Shown in pieces: positions 12,810-13,233 of a stretch of 13,233 bases of DNA. Numbering within the stretch: the stretch's first letter is position 1; every line of letters begins with the position of its first letter. The notes under the pieces are model-generated. The model was not told where the DNA came from. It did not search any database and worked only from the letters and a program-made list of their open reading frames with translations. Both the position numbers and the translations under genes were made by a program. This DNA is from Archaeoglobi archaeon (lineage in GTDB: Archaea; Halobacteriota; Archaeoglobi; Archaeoglobales; Archaeoglobaceae), in the NCBI GenBank assembly GCA_004347865.1, contig QNUZ01000035.1:1-13233 (forward strand). The letters run 5' to 3'.

Positions 12810-13233
12810 CTACCTTTTTCCCCTTAAGATAACATGTTCCATTAAAATAGTTATCAGTACTCCCAAAACAAATCCATTTCCGATTATGGGTCTTAATATG
12901 CTGGGAAAATTGCATAGGACAGCTTCTGGGAGAAATGTTACTATTATACTCAAAAGTAGTGGAAAACCTACACTCAAACCAGAATTCACATCTTTTATCC
13001 TGATCATCGAGAGCCCTGCTGCGAGATGAGAACACATTATGTACAAGAAGATACTTCCAACGGTGAGCTGCTCCACGAGTGAAGTCGGGAGCTTCCACTC
13101 CCCCTCACCAGCTGAACCGTTGAATAAGACGTTTCCAGCGACCTCCTTGCCGTCAACAATTCTGATCGGATATTTCCCTGCCGGATAATACATTGTGTTG
13201 CCGTAAACGTCCGCATAAACCACATTCTGGGCC
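12810..13233 (-). CDS. NCS2-family (xanthine/uracil-type) permease, C-terminal part
   Basis: Only the last 141 codons or so are in the window; the frame is open to the right edge, so the protein is cut there. It looks like the end of a nucleobase:cation symporter-2 membrane protein. The segment SIFLYIMCSHLAAGLSMIRI is followed by DVNSGLSVGFPLLLSIIVTF, then by ILRPIIGNGFVLGVLITILMEH near the end, matching the last membrane spans and the LP-(L/I)L-P-(L/I)-GNG-V-G signature of NCS2 carriers. Before these spans lies a polar segment of about 45 residues, rich in Gly and Tyr, which would be a long loop. The substrate is unknown. It converges on the tRNA gene, 36 bases away. Confidence 0.72.
   Translation of the reverse strand, partial: AQNVVYADVYGNTMYYPAGKYPIRIVDGKEVAGNVLFNGSAGEGEWKLPTSLVEQLTVGSIFLYIMCSHLAAGLSMIRIKDVNSGLSVGFPLLLSIIVTFLPEAVLCNFPSILRPIIGNGFVLGVLITILMEHVILRGKR

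Noticed and set aside
12697..13098. A 133-codon open frame on the - strand running across the tRNA and the permease.
   Set aside because: It reads through the tRNA-Arg gene antisense and overlaps the permease in another frame; its product looks like no protein family.
1..13233. CRISPR arrays, toxin-antitoxin pairs, prophage genes or defence systems.
   Set aside because: No regularly spaced direct repeats and no recognisable genes of these kinds are seen; the only accessory element is the IS607 relic.

Overview
The window looks like the chromosome of a hyperthermophilic euryarchaeon close to Archaeoglobus (order Archaeoglobales). Three things suggest this. The esterase and the malate dehydrogenase resemble, from memory, the characterised A. 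fulgidus enzymes. There is an archaeal Nob1 and an archaeal-type phosphoglycolate phosphatase. Finally, most transcription units have an A/T-rich box A about 23 to 26 bases before the start codon and no Shine-Dalgarno sequence, which implies leaderless mRNAs. The exact species cannot be read from the window.

Left part, + strand (1-4997): an ADP-forming acyl-CoA synthetase alpha subunit, a slipin (SPFH membrane protein), PRPP synthetase, the rRNA-processing nuclease Nob1, a GfcR-like HTH-phosphoribosyltransferase regulator, and a family 2 glycosyltransferase with two membrane spans. nob1, gfcR and the glycosyltransferase gene overlap by 1 to 4 bases and form one translation-coupled unit.

Middle, - strand (4994-7721): a small Trm112-like zinc protein of 55 residues (missed by a length filter), CTP synthase pyrG two bases behind it, and an AFEST-like carboxylesterase with its own promoter. 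The esterase and glycosyltransferase genes converge and share a palindromic CTAG holding both stop codons.

Accessory spot (about 7722-8152): this 430-base stretch has no intact gene. It holds the wreck of an IS607-type insertion sequence: the first ~36 codons of the tnpA serine recombinase (MerR-like HTH) joined directly to the frameshifted last ~35 codons of tnpB. The tnpB tail keeps a strong hairpin where omega-type guide RNA scaffolds normally lie. Next to it is an unrecognised alpha-helical repeat protein (- strand).

Right part: a YkgJ-type cysteine cluster protein (+) whose end overlaps by 62 bases the end of a HAD phosphatase (-). Then, on the - strand and read right to left, come malate dehydrogenase, phaE, phaC (class III polyhydroxyalkanoate synthase) and the HAD phosphatase; phaE-phaC-HAD is a tight operon. 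A tRNA-Arg(UCG) (+) and the C-terminal part of an NCS2-type permease (-), cut by the window edge, finish the window.

Most of the content is housekeeping: nucleotide synthesis (prs, pyrG, base permease), rRNA and tRNA or translation maturation (nob1, trm112) and central carbon metabolism (acyl-CoA synthetase, mdh, phosphatase). The least ordinary items are the PHA synthase operon, the PRPP synthetase/PRTase-regulator neighbourhood, and the collapsed IS607 element with its possible leftover guide RNA scaffold.
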